Notes: generated from the sequence alone by a model not told the origin. 64,000 nucleotides of DNA from Domibacillus sp. PGB-M46 (GCF_022668875.1 NZ_JAKGCR010000023.1:1-64000), one strand, 5' to 3'; positions 34,646 through 44,756 are shown, counted from the first letter of the stretch. A program made the numbers and translations.

Positions 34646-35215
34646 TTAATCAGCTGAGAGTTCACTTTCTGTTACCCATTTATGATTTGTCACTTTTTCT
34701 CCGTCAGTCGTTGATGAGTAATCAACCATATAAACTGTAGTTTGTTGAGCTGAGTCAATTATTGCCTTTGCCCCCACCATGCCGTTCATGTGGTCTGCTT
34801 CTAAAACCACTTCATCTCCAGGTTCATATGGTCGGTCGCTGGCATCTTTAATCTCTTCATGGATAACCCATTTGTGGTTTGTTACTTTTTCTCCGCCAGT
34901 TACCGGTGTATATGAAACTGTATAAACTGTGGTATCGAATGCACCGACAATCGTTGCTTCAGCACCTTCCATTCCTTCCATGTGATCAGAGTGAATCATC
35001 GCTTTACTTCCTACCTCAAACTTTGGATTTACTGCTTCTTTTAATCCCTTTGGCAGTTCACCAGAACTTGAATGATTCATATCATGCATCCCTTCATGGC
35101 TGTCATTGTGGTTCATATCAGCATGTTGATTTTCCTTATCTTCTTTGGAACAGGCTGCTAAAAATACGGTTAGGGCCAAGGTAAGAAGAAATAGGGCCAT
35201 GCGTTTAGTTTTCAT
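34646..35215 (-). CDS. ydhK: YdhK-family lipoprotein with two DUF1541 repeats, ~189 aa
   Basis: A secreted, membrane-anchored protein. Lipoprotein signal with lipobox FLAACS. A Met/His-rich linker (NHNDSHEGMHDMNHSSSG) follows, then two ~53-residue repeats, each starting GSKAMIHSDHMEGMEGAEA or GDEVVLEADHMNGMVGAKA and ending KVTNHKWV. Met/His-rich proteins of this kind often lie in copper gene sets, as here, but its function is unproven. Start ATG 35215 has AAAGGA about ten bases upstream. A 60-bp fragment of a second copy is at 37760-37830. Confidence 0.85.
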   Translation of the reverse strand: MKTKRMALFLLTLALTVFLAACSKEDKENQHADMNHNDSHEGMHDMNHSSSGELPKGLKEAVNPKFEVGSKAMIHSDHMEGMEGAEATIVGAFDTTVYTVSYTPVTGGEKVTNHKWVIHEEIKDASDRPYEPGDEVVLEADHMNGMVGAKAIIDSAQQTTVYMVDYSSTTDGEKVTNHKWVTESELSAD

Positions 35216-35274
35216 CACGATCACTTCCTTTAACTTAATTATCTCACTGCCACGATAACATACAGAAATCTGAA

Positions 35275-35892
35275 CTAACTTATTAATTGATCTCTGCCTA
35301 TCCGTTTCAAAAATTTATAGAATGGCTCCCGTTTTTTACCCATTTGTGAATAGACATCAATAATCTTTTCTACTGTCTCGTATAATTCTTTTGGTGTCAG
35401 ATTTTCTGCCAGCAAGGAACCCACCTCAGCATCTTTCCCTTTTGCTTTTCCACCAACATATAAACTGTAATGATCTTTAATTTTCATAATCCCCAGGTCG
35501 CTTAACAGGGGTTCACCGCAGCCTACAGGGCAACCTGTATAAGCAGCCTTTAAGGTAAATGGAACGGCTTTTCCTGCTATGCGGTTATTTAACTCTTTTG
35601 CCACAGGCATTCCTTCCTCTTTTTCCCCTTTGCAAAAATTGCAGGTTCTCAGGCTCTTTACGAAGTTCCCTACCGGATAGCAGGACAGCCCCGCTTTCTT
35701 AAATGTTTCTTTTACTGCTTCCACTTTACTTTCAGGAACCTCAATATAAAGCTGCTGGGAAGTGGTTAACTCCAGTTCGTCACCCTCATTCATGTGCTCA
35801 GCAATCACAGTCAATTGTTTGGCATTTAGTTTTGCACCGAATGATATTCCACCGTTAACAGCCAGTTTTACTATTTTCTCTTTTTGATCCAT
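35275..35892 (-). CDS. Small sulfite/nitrite reductase-like siroheme protein, 205 aa
   Basis: Resembles one half of a siroheme/[4Fe-4S] reductase. An N-terminal ferredoxin-like half (LTTSQQLYIEVPESKVEAVK) is followed by four cysteines in CNFCKG (~82-85) and GCPVGCGEPLLSDLG (~120-134). The spacing C-x2-C ... C-x3-C would bind an iron-sulfur centre and siroheme. Full-length reductases are more than twice as long, so it is a minimal domain protein of uncertain activity. Confidence 0.7.
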   Translation of the reverse strand: MDQKEKIVKLAVNGGISFGAKLNAKQLTVIAEHMNEGDELELTTSQQLYIEVPESKVEAVKETFKKAGLSCYPVGNFVKSLRTCNFCKGEKEEGMPVAKELNNRIAGKAVPFTLKAAYTGCPVGCGEPLLSDLGIMKIKDHYSLYVGGKAKGKDAEVGSLLAENLTPKELYETVEKIIDVYSQMGKKREPFYKFLKRIGRDQLIS

Positions 35893-36417
35893 TTATTATT
35901 TGCTCCTAGCCCTTTTTTCATTGGTTTAGAAAAAAACCAGCTATTTAAAGAATTTTTAATTACTATACAATGGTAGGGTATTGTTAGTGATTAAGCCTAA
36001 ACCTACTCAGTAATATACTGTAGCAAATTTTAAAAACGCCAGCTGCCTATATTTAATATCTTCCTTATTTCATTTATATTTTGTTCAAACTCAATGAGGA
36101 TTTTCGGTTTTCTCATCATCCTTATCAAAGATTGCTCTTTAAAAACAAATATTGGAACAATTCTTGTACCGGCTTGATGTGATAGCGTAAGTTCTTTAGC
36201 GTACTATCAGCAAAAACCTTATAGATATTATCTTTAAGCTCGACCTCTTACTCAAAAATCTAATTCCTTTTGTCTGTTGGATGTAAATGAAAATAGTTTT
36301 TTAGGTCTGCACTTAATTTAATAAGATTCATAATTTTCTCACGAATTACTTTTAATTGAAGAACATTATTTTCGTTATCCTTAGATGATCTTGTTTCTTT
36401 TTATGGATAACTTTATC
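35893..36417. other. Intergenic region with decayed fragments
   Basis: No intact gene. A piece at about 36060-36200 resembles 40660-40720 and the glutaredoxin-like pseudogene near 40900-40960. A minus-strand frame at 36300-36400 (NVLQLKVIREKIMNLIKLSA) looks like the coil end of a lost regulator. Part of the duplicated copper/thiol segment. Confidence 0.45.
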
Positions 36418-36636
36418 TTAGCTTACTTGTTCCTCTACATCGTATCCCTGATCTTCAATAACATCTTTAATTTCTTTCAAGCTCACCACAGTTGAATCAA
36501 ATGAAACATCTACTTTTCCTTTATCAAGATAGACCTTGACGGATTCAATACCACTTAGTTTGCCCACATTTCCCTCAATTGAGCTGATGCAATGTCCGCA
36601 AGACATTCCTTGTACTTTAAGTGTTATTTTTTGCAT
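36418..36636 (-). CDS. copZ: Copper chaperone CopZ-type HMA protein (copy 1), 72 aa
   Basis: Carries Cu(I) to CopA and to the repressor. HMA domain with metal motif GMSCGHCISSIEGNVGKLSG (C-x2-C at ~12 and 15) and the end DVIEDQGYDVEEQ. AGGAG precedes the ATG. It lies 78 bases after csoR copy 1, with a CsoR-type operator (36679-36694) between. The paralogue at 44492 is similar, and together they mark a duplication. Confidence 0.9.
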   Translation of the reverse strand: MQKITLKVQGMSCGHCISSIEGNVGKLSGIESVKVYLDKGKVDVSFDSTVVSLKEIKDVIEDQGYDVEEQVS

Positions 36637-36678
36637 AAATGACTCCTCCTTAAGTGATTTCCTTAGCTTCTTTTATTG

Positions 36679-36694
36679 CCCTACCACTGTAGGG
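36679..36694. promoter_or_regulatory. CsoR-type operator before copZ copy 1
   Basis: CCCTACCACTGTAGGG, 6-bp GC-rich arms around four bases, as in copper-repressor sites of Bacillus. Confidence 0.65.
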
Positions 36695-36714
36695 TATTTA
36701 ATAAACATAAGAAC

Positions 36715-37044
36715 TTATTTTGTTATTTTAGAAATGGTGGTTAAAAATTCTTTCACAACGGCCGGATCGTCTTGTTTCAGCCGTTCAATCACGCACGTGT
36801 TAATGTGACTCTCTAACAAAACCCGAGAAACAGAGTCTAATGCTGCCTGAGCTGCTGAGATTTGGTGCAAAATATCATCACAATAAGCTTTTTTCATCAT
36901 CATATTTTTTATTCCTTTGACTTGTCCCTCTATCCTGTTCATTCTTTTAATGACCTTATTTTGCAAGTCATTGGGATAGTTTCCCTGTTCTTTTTTCTGG
37001 GTGCTGCAACATGTTTCCTTAGAAAGCACTGTAAAGTCTTCCAA
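36715..37044 (-). CDS. csoR: CsoR-family metal-responsive repressor (copy 1), ~104-109 aa
   Basis: All-helical repressor that leaves DNA on Cu(I) binding. The family core KRMNRIEGQVKGIKNMMM is followed by the copper ligands Cys (KAYCDDIL), His and Cys (LLESHINTCV), the C-H-C set of copper sensors. The start is uncertain: TTG 37044 or GTG 37029, the latter with GGAAG nine bases upstream. Downstream is copZ; upstream at 37109-37127 is a matching operator. A second, decayed copy is at 44791-45120 and a separate CsoR is at 45248. Confidence 0.85.
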   Translation of the reverse strand: MEDFTVLSKETCCSTQKKEQGNYPNDLQNKVIKRMNRIEGQVKGIKNMMMKKAYCDDILHQISAAQAALDSVSRVLLESHINTCVIERLKQDDPAVVKEFLTTISKITK

Positions 37045-37108
37045 CTATCCCCGCCCCCCTTAAAATACCACATCAACCGTTTGAACGATTATCTTAGCCT
37101 TAATTTAT

Positions 37109-37127
37109 CATACCCCCTGCGGGTATG
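37109..37127. promoter_or_regulatory. CsoR-type operator before csoR copy 1
   Basis: CATACCCCCTGCGGGTATG, 7-bp arms CATACCC and GGGTATG. Autoregulatory site. Confidence 0.7.
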
Positions 37128-37390
37128 TCAACCTCTAAAGTATAATGCATATAAAAACAGCTGTGGTGTTGGTTACATATCCTCTTATTGCTTTCACAGT
37201 CATATACGTTGTTATAATAACAAAAGAAATGAACAACATTTTTTATTTGTGCTATGCATTTAGTTATGTTTACGATTATGCAACATATCCAACTCTATCC
37301 AAGTATTATGTAATAGAGATTTTTTAAGCACACTTTACATGTTCCACACATTATAGTGGCAGAAGTTAAAATAAAAAGCGAAATCAAAAA

Positions 37391-37417
37391 GGCTTGGAAG
37401 TCGCGTTTCCAAGGTCT
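37391..37417. terminator. Stem-loop, probable terminator
   Basis: GGCTTGGAA pairs with TTCCAAGGTC; A-rich before and TTTA after. Confidence 0.45.
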
Positions 37418-37489
37418 TTATAAAATGAATTTTCTCATTACTGAATGAAAAGGCTATTGTTGCACAAATGCTTCTTGGTCTCGTGAACC

Positions 37490-37745
37490 TCTCAACCTAA
37501 ATCAAAGGCTTCCCTTATCTTGAATACGGTACGTCTTCATTTCATTACCATACGGGGTTTATCTATTGCTCATGCGACTATTATGCGTTGGGTACATTAA
37601 TATAGATCAAAACTAGATGAGCGAGTAAGACGACACCTTAAGCCGGCATACGGCTCTTGATGAGTAGGTGAGACATAATCAAAGTCAAATTATAGAGGGG
37701 ATGCCTTTGTATCGGACAGTTGATTCTGAAGGAGCATTCCCTCTA
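37490..37745 (+). pseudogene. IS6-family transposase remnant
   Basis: Fragments in shifting frames read GLSIAHATIMRWVH, KLDERVRRHLKPAYGS and LYRTVDSEGAF. These are the usual HTH and first-aspartate regions (…RWVHQYGPELDxRVRRHLK…, …LYRAVDSEG…) of IS6/IS257-type transposases. Several stops and deletions make it inactive. Confidence 0.7.
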
Positions 37746-37759
37746 TGAGATTAAAATCA

Positions 37760-37830
37760 ATGGCTTTACTTCCTACATTAAACTTTGGATTCACAGCCTC
37801 ACTTAGTCTTTTTGATACTCCGTCTAAAAC
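37760..37830 (-). pseudogene. ydhK fragment
   Basis: Minus-strand reading LSEAVNPKFNVGSKAI matches KEAVNPKFEVGSKAMI of YdhK at 34646-35215. About 60 bases remain, next to the IS6 remnant. Confidence 0.6.
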
Positions 37831-38089
37831 CTAGGATTCAAGTTATCCATTTCAGGATTTCATGAATCCTAGGGCTTGATAAAATAATAATAATCGAGTT
37901 TCATTGGAGTATTAAGAGAGAAATTAATATTTTAACACACTCTTTTGTTAATGATTCAAGAATAAAGCCATTTTAGACAAGTAACTTGTATTCATATTAT
38001 AGAATCACTAGAATCTTTAAGGCTCCAACTCAAATAAAAAATCTATGCTCTATCTACAATTTAATCCATCATTCCATGTTGTCTTATTA

Positions 38090-38473
38090 TTATCCTTGAT
38101 AACTTTGTTCTTTTTTTAGTGTTTTTGTTCGCCCGCCAATAAAAATGACTATCCCTAAAATCAAGAGAATTATTGAAGGTATTGTAACTCCAATACTTTG
38201 ACCAGCATTTAAATGTGAAAACACGGCACCTGCCATAAGTAGCACTGACCCTCCAGAAGCCAGTAAAGTGAATTGTGATTTCCAAAACCCAATTAACAAT
38301 CCAATCGCTCCTAGAATTTCAAATACGCCGACAATGTACATAAATTCTACTGAATAACTAAACGCTTCTGTAAACACCTGAACTTGTTGTTCATTACCAG
38401 TTACCTTCTTAACACCAGCAAGAATAAAAGCAATGGAAAAAAATCCTTGAATAATACGAAGCACCCATTTCAT
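38090..38473 (-). CDS. DoxX-family membrane protein, 127 aa
   Basis: Four hydrophobic helices. The family start KWVLRIIQGFFSIAFILAGV is followed by KKVTGNEQQVQ and by EILGAIGLLIGFW. Length is typical. DoxX-like proteins are linked to thiol or oxidative stress and to quinone chemistry, but the function of this subgroup is not known. RBS AAAGGGG before ATG 38473. It sits upstream in coordinate, downstream in transcription, of the broken hydrolase. Confidence 0.8.
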   Translation of the reverse strand: MKWVLRIIQGFFSIAFILAGVKKVTGNEQQVQVFTEAFSYSVEFMYIVGVFEILGAIGLLIGFWKSQFTLLASGGSVLLMAGAVFSHLNAGQSIGVTIPSIILLILGIVIFIGGRTKTLKKEQSYQG

Positions 38474-38610
38474 ATAAGATCCCCTTTATATTTAATTTAA
38501 TTCTTCAACGCTTAAAGTTGAAAAAACCAGCCGGACAGTGGCGAGTCGTCTCAACTCTTTTGTTCCACATCTCCGATAAAAAAAGCTATATAACTGACTA
38601 CAGTGATTTA

Positions 38611-39471
38611 CTACCTTAAATGTTCTCCTAAAAATTGTTTTATTAAATTCGTAATAACGTCTAAGTCCTCCTCTAAAGCAAAGTGTCCTGTATTTAATAA
38701 ATGAACTTCACAATCTTTTAAATCTTTTTGGTAAGCGAGAGCTCCTTCTGGTCCAAAAAAAGGGTCATTTTTCCCCCATGCTACTAATGTCGGAGGCTGA
38801 TGGATTCTAAAGTATTCCTGCCAGCTAGGATATTTTATGAGGTTATTTCGATAATCATAAAGTAATGAAATTTGTATTTCTTTGTTGTCCGTACGTTCCA
38901 AAACAAATTGATCCATATTCCATGCATCAGGACTAATTCGATCAGGGTGGCGAGTCCCGTGTGTATATAAATACTTTGTAGTATCTGCTGACAGGAGAGC
39001 GTATAAATTATTCTTATTTTCCTCGGTAGGATTCTCCCAATAAGCACGTACAGGATCCCAAGCAGACAATAACCCTTCTTCATACGCATTTCCATTTTGA
39101 GTAATAATCGTTTGGATTCATTCAGGATGCTTGGCCGCTAATCTCAATCCTACTGGAGCGCCGTAATCTTGAATATAGAGACTAAATTTCTCTAGCTGCA
39201 GTTTTTCTACAAATTTGTTTATAAGAAGAGTCAGGTTATCAAAAGTATATTCGAATTCAGTCATTACAGGCTGATCGCTATTTCCGAAGCCTGGATAATC
39301 TGGTGCAATAACATGATATTCACCCATGAGTTTATTGATCAAATTTCGATACATATGAGAAGAAGACGGGAAACCATGAAGCAATAAAATGGTAGGATTA
39401 CTTGTATTGCCGGCTTCTCGATAAAAAATATTAATACCATTAATACTTACTGTTTTGTATTGTACGAACAT
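38611..39471 (-). pseudogene. Alpha/beta hydrolase (copy 1), inactivated by one TGA
   Basis: The 861-bp frame is equal in length to the intact paralogue at 46964-47824 and needs no indel to align. At 39118-39120 the codon that is CGA/CGT-type arginine in the paralogue (KHPERIQAII) is TGA here (KHPE stop IQTII). The nucleophile region ([10 protein letters not shown]) is before the stop and the histidine (NTGHFALEED) after it, so a truncated product lacks the triad. A single C-to-T change explains the lesion, so it may be recent. Readthrough or restart at an internal codon cannot be excluded. Confidence 0.85.
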
Positions 39472-39816
39472 GCTTTCACCTCAAATTAGTTTATTATTTT
39501 GATGACCTATTTTACAATATTTTGTAATATTAATAGCTTCTTTTACTATTAACAAATCTTAATGAGAATTCGTTATCAGAACCTGTCACAGATTTAATAG
39601 CAGCATCAGTACCAATCCCATTCGTTAATTCCATAATTGTTTCATATAATAACTTCTGCGTTTTCTAGTTGCGAAACAATAGCCTTAAGGTGTAGAAGCT
39701 GTTGTTTTAAGGTTGTAACTTTTAACCCTTACCCTTTGTGGCTTTGTTACAATATTTTGTTCAATTTAACTTTCGTAATACCCATCTGAATTCATCGTTT
39801 TTTTAATATAAAGTGT
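39472..39816. other. Intergenic region with decayed gene, duplicated at 47830-48130
   Basis: Minus-strand frames such as KVTTLKQQLLHLKAIVSQLE (near 39660-39720) and ELTNGIGTDAAIKSVTGSD (near 39580-39640) look like one frameshifted gene, perhaps the coil end of a MerR-type regulator. A further decayed version lies upstream of the intact hydrolase at 47890-48010, in the same relative place. Confidence 0.4.
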
Positions 39817-40152
39817 TTACCGGGTATACATGTCATAAATCTGATCTAGCTTTTTCTTTAATCGATCAAAACGAACAAACCGATCCTCTCGTATATATTC
39901 CTTTTGATCTATCATCAAAAGCATAATAGGAACTGTAAAAACCAAAAATTTTTCTGCTACTTCTTCTACCTTATTGGCATCAATATGCCCTAGGTGGATA
40001 AGTGGGTAATGACCCAGCAGTTCCCTCAGCTTATATAATATAGCGTGACACGTACTACACTCCGGTCTGGATATATACAAGAAGCTAAACTCATTATTTT
40101 CAAGAAACTCTTCTACCATCTTTAGCGTAGTTAGCTCATTTAGTTTTTCCAT
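39817..40152 (-). CDS. Thioredoxin-like protein, 111 aa
   Basis: Thioredoxin fold with the motif PECSTCHAI (C-x2-C at ~33 and 36) and the cis-proline region FLVFTVPIMLLM (~69-80). The N-terminus lacks a signal peptide, so it acts in the cytosol. Likely a thiol reductant. Upstream is a ferredoxin gene and downstream the hydrolase remnant. The neighbourhood of copper genes fits copper-thiol stress repair. Confidence 0.8.
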   Translation of the reverse strand: MEKLNELTTLKMVEEFLENNEFSFLYISRPECSTCHAILYKLRELLGHYPLIHLGHIDANKVEEVAEKFLVFTVPIMLLMIDQKEYIREDRFVRFDRLKKKLDQIYDMYTR

Positions 40153-40282
40153 ATTGATTCCCCATCTAAAGGTTTTCTAGATCCGCAAAATTGCCTTTCA
40201 GGTTCTGCTCCTGTGATTACAAGCGCCTTACCTATTTCCTTCTAATCTAAATTAATAAATGTTCCTTAACCAAAAGGTCTGT

Positions 40283-40531
<249 letters not shown>

Positions 40532-40763
40532 TTAAATGAACTCCTTTCTATTTTCTATTGATTAATAATACAATACTAGGGTATGGTATCAAAATAGTTG
40601 GATATAACCTGCTGACCAATTTAGTAGCAGGATATATAATATCTCTATTTAACACCTTTCTTATTTTATTAATATTTTATTCAAATCCAATCAGGATTTT
40701 TGGTTTGTTCATAAACCCTAACAACAATTTATATTTAAGTTAAACACCATTTGTTCCTCGCTA

Positions 40764-40865
40764 TTAATGGCTAACTTTCGCCTGTTTTTTCCTTTTTTGA
40801 TATAAGGCACCTGTCAGTGTAACGATAAATACTAAAGACCACCAAATCACTTTTAAAAGCTTCAA
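40764..40865 (-). CDS. Small membrane protein, 33 aa
   Basis: TTG 40863-40865 is preceded by AAAGGAG at a good distance. The product is LKLLKVIWWSLVFIVTLTGA then LYQKRKKQAKVSH (first residue Met), one membrane helix with a basic tail. It overlaps the 3' part of the frameshifted glutaredoxin-like gene in another frame, so the two may have been translationally coupled. Confidence 0.45.
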   Translation of the reverse strand: MKLLKVIWWSLVFIVTLTGALYQKRKKQAKVSH

Positions 40866-40866
40866 T

Positions 40867-41083
40867 ATGGTCCGCTCCTTTTTCTTTGGCTCTCACGTTT
40901 TTAAATACAAACGTCGGAACTATTCTTATATCAATTAATTTGATTATGTCCTCTTCTTTAGAAAGTTGTTTCGTTAAATCATTATTCAATATAAGATACG
41001 TTATTTTCGAAAAGAAACTCTTTCTTTGTCTGGCAATCTGAGCAGTTAGGTCTTGTATATAGCTCAAGTTGAACGTTTGTCAT
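40867..41083 (-). pseudogene. Glutaredoxin/thioredoxin-like protein, frameshifted
   Basis: Starts at ATG 41083 after AAAGGGA: TNVQLELYTRPNCSDCQTKK with C-x2-C, then YIE and a stop at about 40985. In the next frame it continues DLTKQLSKEEDIIKLIDIRI, then VPTFVF, the expected partner half with the cis-proline (VPT). A single-base change in ATTGAATAATG accounts for the break. It overlaps the end of the operon gene upstream (41098) closely. Confidence 0.7.
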
Positions 41084-41097
41084 AAACAATCCCTTTA

Positions 41098-41934
41098 TTA
41101 TTTTTTAACTTCTATAACGAATGGATAGACATTGACCTGTCCTCCAAATTTGAATTCAGCCCAAAGCTTATAAATACCCGGCTTAGCAAACTGCGTGCCA
41201 AATACAGTTTTATCATCCGCTACCGGGTGAACATGAATATATTTTTCTCCACCTTCATCTAAGATAACAACATGGCCTAAAGCGCCTAAATACCGGTCAG
41301 GCTTTGCGTCTTTCACATTAAAATTAAGAGTAATCTCCTTATTGACCTCAAATGAACGAGTGGTTAAGTCAACTGTTTGGCCATTAATTGTCTTTGTAAA
41401 TTCCATATCTGCCACAAGATCGTTTCCGCCATGTTCATTTGGAATATTACCAACATGCAGTTCAATCGGCTCAACTGAATAATTCAAGCCTTTTGGTTTG
41501 ATGTCCACAAATACTTTATAAGAATTATCAGCTAAATTCACCTTCGTTTGATAAACTCCTGCGCTCTTTTTTTCAGGATGTAAATGATGATACTCTTGCA
41601 GGTCCGAACTGACCACTATTAAATGCATATTTTTTTCATGGGAAACTTCTAGTTCAGGAGCATGATTATTTTTGTCTTTTAACTCAATTATGATTTCTCC
41701 GTTCACATAGGACACTGTGCGTGTAATCTCGCTAGGAGCGGCTGCACCATGACTGCCGTGACTGTCATGGTTGCTTTGATTATCCACAGCTTCCTCTTCT
41801 TGAACCGTCGCTGCTGTATGATCGGTGTGCTCACCCGCTTTTGGATTCATACTTGCATATACGCTGTATCCTGCGATAACAACTCCGAGATACAAAACAG
41901 CTGAAGCAGCCCAAACCATAATGCTTTTTTTCAT
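41098..41934 (-). CDS. Secreted/anchored His-rich copper-associated protein, 278 aa
   Basis: An N-terminal hydrophobic segment (~7-27) anchors or exports it. A His-rich linker (NQSNHDSHGSHGAAAP) is likely to bind metal. Two beta-rich domains follow: residues ~70-155, with a YHHLHPE motif, and ~180-278, with HVVILDEGGEKYIHVHPVAD then KLWAEFKFGGQVNVYPFVIE. HLHP and HVHP are found in proteins that lie downstream of copA in Bacillus. It follows copA by 24 bases in the same operon. Exact function is unknown; extracytoplasmic copper binding is the reasonable guess. Confidence 0.75.
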   Translation of the reverse strand: MKKSIMVWAASAVLYLGVVIAGYSVYASMNPKAGEHTDHTAATVQEEEAVDNQSNHDSHGSHGAAAPSEITRTVSYVNGEIIIELKDKNNHAPELEVSHEKNMHLIVVSSDLQEYHHLHPEKKSAGVYQTKVNLADNSYKVFVDIKPKGLNYSVEPIELHVGNIPNEHGGNDLVADMEFTKTINGQTVDLTTRSFEVNKEITLNFNVKDAKPDRYLGALGHVVILDEGGEKYIHVHPVADDKTVFGTQFAKPGIYKLWAEFKFGGQVNVYPFVIEVKK

Positions 41935-41958
41935 AGGTACTTCCCCTTTCTACCCTAT

Positions 41959-44376
41959 TTAACCCTTCAACTTAATCCGCTGCAGTCTTAGGGCATTGAG
42001 AACAACAGATACAGAGCTGAACGCCATCGCTGCACCGGCCAGCCATGGGGCTAGGAAGCCTGCCGCCGCAATTGGGACACCGAGGGCGTTATACGCAAGT
42101 GCCCAGAAAAGATTTTGCTTAATATTCGCGATCGTCTTCTTACTCATGAAAATCGCATCTGCAATGCTCGTTAATTCACCACGGATGAGGGTAATGTCTG
42201 CAGCTTCCATGGCTACGTCGGTACCTGTGCCAATCGCCATCCCGATATCAGCCACAGCCAAGGCAGGAGCGTCGTTGATCCCATCGCCAACCATGGCTAC
42301 TTTTTTGCCGGCCAGCTGAAGCTTTTTCACTTCTTCCGCTTTTCCTTCCGGCAAAACTTCTGCGATGACCTGCTTAATTCCAACCTGCTTTGCAATTGCC
42401 TGGGCTGTCTGGGTGTTGTCTCCTGTGATCATCACTACCTCTAACCCCATGTTCTGAAGACGGGCAATGGCCTCTTTCGAGGTTTCCTTAATGGTATCCG
42501 CAACGGCGACAATACCAGCATAGCGCCCATCAATAGCTGCTAACATAGCTGTTTTCCCTTGCTTCTCCAGGTTCTCCATTTTTGTTAATTCATCCTGCAC
42601 ATTGATGTTATACTTCGCCATCAATCTGCGGGTACCAATGAGTAATTGTCTGCCTTTTATCGTCGATTCGATACCAAAACCAGGAATAGCTTCGAACGTA
42701 TCGGATGATCCCAGCTCAATGCCTTTTTCCTTAATGCCTTCAACAATCGCTTCGGCAAGGGGATGCTCTGAGTTTTTCTCCGCCGTGCCAACAAGGGCAA
42801 GAAATTCGTTTTCCTCAACACCTTCTGCCAGGATAACATCCGTTAAAGATGGCTTTCCCTTTGTAACCGTACCTGTTTTATCCAGGATGATCGTATCTAA
42901 ACGGTGCGTTGTTTCAAGATGTTCTCCACCCTTAAATAAAATCCCAAATTCAGCTGCACGGCCTGAACCCGCCATAATAGAAGTTGGTGTCGCCAAGCCA
43001 AGTGCACAAGGGCAGGCAATAACCAATACGGCAATGAATTTTTCAAGAGCTTCCGCAAATTCTCCAGGGCTTACAGCGAAATACCACACAAGGAAGGTTA
43101 TAATCGCTATGCCTACGACAATCGGCACGAAAATGCCGGAAATCACATCAGCCAGACGCTGGATCGGCGCTTTAGAACCTTGCGCTTCCTCGACTACTTT
43201 AATGATCTGGGCTAAAGCGGTATCTTTCCCCACTTTAGTCGCTTTGATTTTCAGGAAACCATTTTTATTAATGGTTGACCCGATCACATGGTCTCCAACC
43301 GTTTTATCAATTGGAATGCTTTCCCCGGTCAGCATGGATTCATCAAGCGCAGACCGGCCTTCCGCGATTTCTCCATCAACTGGTACTTTTTCACCCGGTC
43401 TCACAAAAACAATATCGCCTTGCAAAACGTCTTCAATTGGAATAATCATTTCCTGGCCATCACGAACGACCGTCGCATTTTTTGCCTGTAATCCCATGAG
43501 TTTCTTGATCGCTTCAGAGGACCGGCCTTTTGCCCTCGCCTCGAACAATTTCCCCAAAATAATTAACGTGATAAGGACAGCACTTGTTTCATAGTAAAGT
43601 TCAACTGTATGGGCATTTGACCCAATGGATACAATACTTAAATACAAGCTGTAGAAATAGGCGGCCGATGTGCCCAATGCCACAAGTACATCCATATTTG
43701 CACTCTTGTTTCTTAATGCTTTAAAAGCACCTACGTAAAACTGTCTTCCTACAATAAATTGAACAGGTGTTGCGAGGGCAAATTGTGCCCAAGGATTCAT
43801 AAACATATCAGGTAACCAAATGAAAGACGTAAATTCAAAATGGCTGACCATTGCCCATAATAAAGGAAAAGACAAAACGGCTGAGAAAATAAATTTACCT
43901 GTTTGCCGTTCGATTTCTTTCTGTCGGTGATCTACTTGTTCCCCTACTTTTTCTTGTTTTTGTTCAAGAGTATAGCCTAACTTTTTGATTGCCTCTTTCA
44001 TATCAGCAATCGAGACTTGATCGGGGTTATATTCGACAAGAACCGATTCTAAAGCGAAGTTAACGGCTGCTTTATCAACGCCATCTAATTTGTTTAGCCT
44101 TTTTTCAATTTTATTGGCACAAGCAGCACAAGTCATTCCGGTAATATCAAATTCTACTTTATCGGTTACAATGGAATATCCTAAAGATTGAACTTTCTCC
44201 TTAAATTTCGTTATGTCTGTTTTATCTGGGTCGTATTTAATGTTTGTTTTCTCAAGAGCAAAATTCACGTTTGCTTCTTCTACACCCTCCACCTTTTTCA
44301 ACCCTTTTTCAATTCTCGTTGCACAAGCGGCACAAGTCATTCCTGCTATTTGCAGGGTTGTTTCCTTCTGGCTCAT
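41959..44376 (-). CDS. copA: Copper-exporting P1B-type ATPase CopA, 805 aa
   Basis: Pumps Cu(I) out using ATP. Two N-terminal HMA domains ([17 protein letters not shown] ~13-29 and [17 protein letters not shown] ~81-97), the membrane copper site [10 protein letters not shown], the phosphorylation motif DKTGTVTKG, the HP locus [10 protein letters not shown] and the hinge [16 protein letters not shown] are all present. Length and order match CopA of B. subtilis. A CsoR-type operator lies at 44398-44415 just before the ATG. Its operon continues with the His-rich protein and the glutaredoxin-like gene. Confidence 0.95.
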   Translation of the reverse strand: MSQKETTLQIAGMTCAACATRIEKGLKKVEGVEEANVNFALEKTNIKYDPDKTDITKFKEKVQSLGYSIVTDKVEFDITGMTCAACANKIEKRLNKLDGVDKAAVNFALESVLVEYNPDQVSIADMKEAIKKLGYTLEQKQEKVGEQVDHRQKEIERQTGKFIFSAVLSFPLLWAMVSHFEFTSFIWLPDMFMNPWAQFALATPVQFIVGRQFYVGAFKALRNKSANMDVLVALGTSAAYFYSLYLSIVSIGSNAHTVELYYETSAVLITLIILGKLFEARAKGRSSEAIKKLMGLQAKNATVVRDGQEMIIPIEDVLQGDIVFVRPGEKVPVDGEIAEGRSALDESMLTGESIPIDKTVGDHVIGSTINKNGFLKIKATKVGKDTALAQIIKVVEEAQGSKAPIQRLADVISGIFVPIVVGIAIITFLVWYFAVSPGEFAEALEKFIAVLVIACPCALGLATPTSIMAGSGRAAEFGILFKGGEHLETTHRLDTIILDKTGTVTKGKPSLTDVILAEGVEENEFLALVGTAEKNSEHPLAEAIVEGIKEKGIELGSSDTFEAIPGFGIESTIKGRQLLIGTRRLMAKYNINVQDELTKMENLEKQGKTAMLAAIDGRYAGIVAVADTIKETSKEAIARLQNMGLEVVMITGDNTQTAQAIAKQVGIKQVIAEVLPEGKAEEVKKLQLAGKKVAMVGDGINDAPALAVADIGMAIGTGTDVAMEAADITLIRGELTSIADAIFMSKKTIANIKQNLFWALAYNALGVPIAAAGFLAPWLAGAAMAFSSVSVVLNALRLQRIKLKG

Positions 44377-44397
44377 ATTTTACACTCCTATCCCAAT

Positions 44398-44415
44398 ATA
44401 CTCCATAGGGGTATG
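44398..44415. promoter_or_regulatory. CsoR-type operator before copA
   Basis: ATACTCCATAGGGGTATG, imperfect arms ATAC-TCC and GGG-GTAT, 22 bases upstream of the copA ATG. Confidence 0.6.
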
Positions 44416-44491
44416 TTTTTTCGAAAAATAAAACAAATCATGGCGAGAACGTCATGATCCGTTTTATTTTTGATGAATGATCAACTTACTC

Positions 44492-44707
44492 TTAAGCGGG
44501 CTGATCTACATCGTATCCTTGGTCTTCAATCACATCTGTAATTTCTTTTAAAGTGGTTATATTTGAATCAAATGTAACGTCCACTTTTTTTTCATCAAGA
44601 TGAACTTTAACAGAGTCAACACCGCTTATTTTACTTACATTTTCTTCAATTGATTTTACACAATGTCCACAAGACATTCCTTGTACATTAAGTGTCACTT
44701 GTTGCAT
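44492..44707 (-). CDS. copZ: Copper chaperone CopZ-type HMA protein (copy 2), 71 aa
   Basis: HMA domain with GMSCGHCVKSIEENVSKISG (C-x2-C) and the end DVIEDQGYDVDQPA; close paralogue of the protein at 36418-36636. AGGAG before the ATG. It lies upstream of copA on the same strand, with an operator on each side (44398-44415 and 44757-44773), and is the more likely partner of CopA. Confidence 0.9.
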   Translation of the reverse strand: MQQVTLNVQGMSCGHCVKSIEENVSKISGVDSVKVHLDEKKVDVTFDSNITTLKEITDVIEDQGYDVDQPA

Positions 44708-44756
44708 AAAAAACTCCTCCTTAAATATTCATCTAATTTTCACATCTTTATCTTAC

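Noticed and set aside
37145-37327. Plus-strand 60-codon membrane-like frame with a TATAAT just upstream
   Set aside because: No ribosome binding site and no -35 at proper distance; composition follows the AT-rich spacer.
40558-40743. Plus-strand 61-codon hydrophobic frame
   Set aside because: It has no start signal and lies in decayed sequence repeated at 36060 and 48130.
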